A stretch of 8,699 nt of DNA from assembly GCA_024640445.1 (NCBI GenBank), contig JAHEEZ010000150.1, forward strand, positions 1-8,699. The letters are read 5' to 3'. This DNA is from Acidobacteriota bacterium. Lineage in GTDB: Bacteria > Acidobacteriota > Blastocatellia > Pyrinomonadales > Pyrinomonadaceae. Below, in pieces: positions 7,249 through 8,699 of this stretch; position 1 is the stretch's first letter; each line of letters begins with the position of its first letter. A program made the translations under genes and the position numbers. The notes under the pieces are model-generated. The model was not told where the DNA came from, ran no database searches, and worked only from the letters and a program-made list of their open reading frames with translations.

Positions 7249-7281
7249 TTACCCCTTTGAACTCCCCCCTTAAGAGAGTCT

Positions 7282-7776
7282 TCAGGAGACGCTGATCTTT
7301 TCGATCGCGATCTCCGAACCCTCGGCGCTCAGTGTCAGAGGATATTCACCAGCCTGAACGCTTTTAATAACAAATTCACTTCTGCTGTTCGCGCGGACCG
7401 TTCGGTCACCGAGTGTGACAGTACACTCCTCGAATCCGTCCCCAAGGATCTGACCCCGCACCTCGAATCCATCTTCAGTGCCAAGTATCCTCAGGTCGAC
7501 CGCATTCGAACCCGCCTCGAACAGCATCTGACGCGCCTGTGCCGTACCCGAGCGTTCGCCGAATACGGCTTTCCCGGGAGCGAGGTCCATCTTCAGGACC
7601 GCAAAGATCCTTTCAGAAATGGACGTCTTGCTTTCGGCGGTCCTTGTGCGAAAGATGTCCTTCGACCACTTGACCGCGTCCGCAGGTGCATCGACCGAAT
7701 CGTCAGTCTGCATCAAGTGGATGATCTTCTTAAGATTGTCTTCGTGTGAATTGCTCATTCTTCTTGTAAGGTTCAT
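7282..7776 (-). CDS. Small protein with helical N-terminus and carboxypeptidase-regulatory-like C-terminus; possible sigma/CHAT partner
   Basis: The product has 164 residues from the ATG at 7776, which has GAGAGGG 9 nt upstream. A GTG at 7794 (AAGGGG 9 nt upstream) and an ATG at 7758 are also possible. The N-terminal third looks helical (DNLKKIIHLM, ADAVKWSKDIFRTR). The middle has ARQMLFEAGSNAVDLRI, and the C-terminal ~60 residues (FEVRGQILGDG, VTLGDR, SEFVIKSVQAGEYPLTL) follow the pattern of CarboxypepD_reg/transthyretin-like beta-sandwich domains (GxV, then F.f..v.aG.Y.L.l). There is no signal peptide, no membrane helix and a single cysteine, so it is not a classic zinc or membrane anti-sigma factor. 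It starts 70 nt after the sigma stop. From memory, proteins with RQL.FEA and GQ(V/L) motifs recur next to ECF sigma and CHAT genes in other phyla, but I could not check this. Function unknown. Confidence 0.8.
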   Translation of the reverse strand: MNLTRRMSNSHEDNLKKIIHLMQTDDSVDAPADAVKWSKDIFRTRTAESKTSISERIFAVLKMDLAPGKAVFGERSGTAQARQMLFEAGSNAVDLRILGTEDGFEVRGQILGDGFEECTVTLGDRTVRANSRSEFVIKSVQAGEYPLTLSAEGSEIAIEKISVS

Positions 7777-7846
7777 CGTCGCGTGCCCTCTCACCTAAAC
7801 AGTCCCCTTACCGAGTGAAAAAATACACGCAGTTCAATTTTTTTCT

Positions 7847-8452
7847 TTAGCCTGACAACACCTTTTCAAGCTTCTTGAGGCACCTGGACCGAAGGGGGCT
7901 GATACTCGTCGATCCGACGCCGATCGCTTCCGCGACCTCCGCATAGCTGGCAGATGGCTCCGTCAGATAGATCATCGAGAGGATCGTCCGACACCGCTCT
8001 TCCAATTTCTTCAGTGCGGTGCGGACCATGTGCTGCTCTTCAAGCGTGATCAACGCGTCTTCCACAAGAGGAGCTTCATCAGCGATCGAGGCCATTTCGT
8101 ATTCCATCTCCTCTTCGGTCGCGGGTGCATGGAAGCCCTTTTCCGAGCGCACGGTTCCCCAGGTCTTGAACTTTGCGGTCGTAACGAGCCATGAGCGGAC
8201 CTTTTCCGGCTGTTGGAGGTCATCAAGCTTTTGGAACAGTGTCAGAAAGACTTCCTGCAGAATGTCGGCGGCTTCGGATTCAGGCAGGCCTGCCCTGCGC
8301 GGGATGGCGAAAACCAGCCGCTGGTAACGGTCGACGAGTTCGTTCCAGGCAGATTCGTCCCCGTTCCGGCACGCCTTGACGAGCGCCGCGTCATCACGTT
8401 CGAGCTGCGGTGCGGCGAACTTTCCGGAACCGGTTGTGGAGGCCTTGGCCAT
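7847..8452 (-). CDS. ECF-like RNA polymerase sigma factor
   Basis: The product has 201 residues, starting at the ATG at 8452; a TTG four codons upstream (8464) is an alternative, and neither has a strong ribosome binding site. Region 2 (about 22-105) has the sigma-70 pattern ACRNGDESAWNELVDRYQRLVFAI, then EAADILQEVFLTLFQKLDDL for -10 recognition and RSWLVTTAKFKTW. An acidic linker (about 106-136, TEEEMEYE) follows. Region 4 (about 138-198) has KLEERCRTILSMIYL and a helix-turn-helix, SYAEVAEAIGVGSTSISPLRSRCLKKL, for -35 recognition. There is no region 1.1 or 3, which fits the ECF group at its usual length of about 200 residues. No separate anti-sigma gene with a membrane helix or zinc motif is next to it; the 164-aa protein is the nearest candidate regulator. 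It leads the row of minus-strand genes and so may direct their transcription; I saw no clear shared promoter to prove it. Confidence 0.95.
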   Translation of the reverse strand: MAKASTTGSGKFAAPQLERDDAALVKACRNGDESAWNELVDRYQRLVFAIPRRAGLPESEAADILQEVFLTLFQKLDDLQQPEKVRSWLVTTAKFKTWGTVRSEKGFHAPATEEEMEYEMASIADEAPLVEDALITLEEQHMVRTALKKLEERCRTILSMIYLTEPSASYAEVAEAIGVGSTSISPLRSRCLKKLEKVLSG

Positions 8453-8485
8453 AAGGTCACTCAATCTGTTTCAAGGGAAGATTAA

Positions 8486-8491
8486 ATCATA
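8486..8491 (-). promoter_or_regulatory. Possible -10 box (TATGAT) for the sigma factor gene
   Basis: TATGAT on the minus strand lies 33 nt before the sigma ATG. The expected -35 position falls inside the CAGGAGA heptads and has no TTGACA-like match, so this is a weak call. Confidence 0.25.
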
Positions 8492-8500
8492 AAGAGAAGT

Positions 8501-8533
<33 letters not shown>

Positions 8534-8541
8534 AGGCCCGT

Positions 8542-8563
8542 CCGATAAACTTCAGTTTGTCGG
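8542..8563. repeat. Hairpin unit CCGATAAAC/GTTTGTCGG, copy 1
   Basis: CCGATAAAC (8542-8550) pairs with GTTTGTCGG (8555-8563) around the tetraloop TTCA; eight Watson-Crick pairs and one T-G. The 3' arm also has a possible alternative partner, CAAACT at 8572-8577. An almost identical copy occurs at 8675-8696. Confidence 0.85.
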
Positions 8564-8633
8564 TCTTCGGTCAAACTAGTGGCGTGTGGACGGTGCAAGG
8601 CGGAAACGCGACCGTCAGGGAGCGTGCCCTACA

Positions 8634-8666
<33 letters not shown>

Positions 8667-8674
8667 ATGCCCAT

Positions 8675-8696
8675 CCGATAAACTTCAGTTTGTCGG
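8675..8696. repeat. Hairpin unit CCGATAAAC/GTTTGTCGG, copy 2
   Basis: Identical in sequence to the hairpin at 8542-8563 and offset by exactly 133 nt. The segment from the last heptad through TCGGTCT matches copy 1 with few differences; the window ends inside the repeat, so more units may follow. Confidence 0.85.
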
Positions 8697-8699
8697 TCT

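Noticed and set aside
4377..8452. True type III-E CRISPR (Csx29/Csx30) locus
   Set aside because: No gRAMP effector, array or other cas gene is visible, and the small protein has no recognisable Csx30 features; only a functional parallel is proposed.

Overview
The window is high-GC bacterial DNA with five complete or near-complete genes in a row on the minus strand and the 3' end of one plus-strand gene at the left edge. The composition, the FG-GAP/VCBS repeats of the 'DFDGDGxxDxAVFRPSxGxWY' type, the large TPR-CHAT protein and the short-repeat-rich intergenic DNA together suggest an Acidobacteriota genome, most likely class Blastocatellia (Pyrinomonadales-like). That placement is recognition by style and is not proven by a marker gene.

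Read in the direction of transcription (right to left): a repeat-rich leader (about 8453-8699) with CAGGAGA heptad arrays and a duplicated hairpin unit; an ECF-like sigma factor (7847-8452); a 164-aa protein with a helical N-terminus and a carboxypeptidase-regulatory-like beta-sandwich C-terminus (7282-7776); a strong intrinsic terminator (7214-7248) followed at once by a TATAAT box; a 931-aa TPR-CHAT cysteine protease (4377-7172); a secreted subtilisin-like S8 protease (2917-4284); a 347-nt gene-free spacer of heptad repeats and palindromes; and a secreted 714-aa protein with two copies of an unrecognised domain, a CHRD-like domain and six FG-GAP/VCBS repeats (425-2569). A shared GC-rich terminator (270-310) separates it from the convergent membrane-protein fragment at 3-224.

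The most interesting unit is the sigma factor / small beta protein / TPR-CHAT / S8 protease block. It combines a transcription switch, a small possible adaptor, a caspase-like cytoplasmic protease on a TPR scaffold and an exported protease. The set resembles in parts list, though not in demonstrated homology, the TPR-CHAT + sigma-factor signalling attached to type III-E CRISPR (craspase). No CRISPR array or cas gene is visible here. A working model is that the sigma factor drives a small regulon, with the 164-aa protein as its regulator or as a CHAT substrate. This is inference.

No tRNA, rRNA, CRISPR array, transposase or prophage gene was seen.
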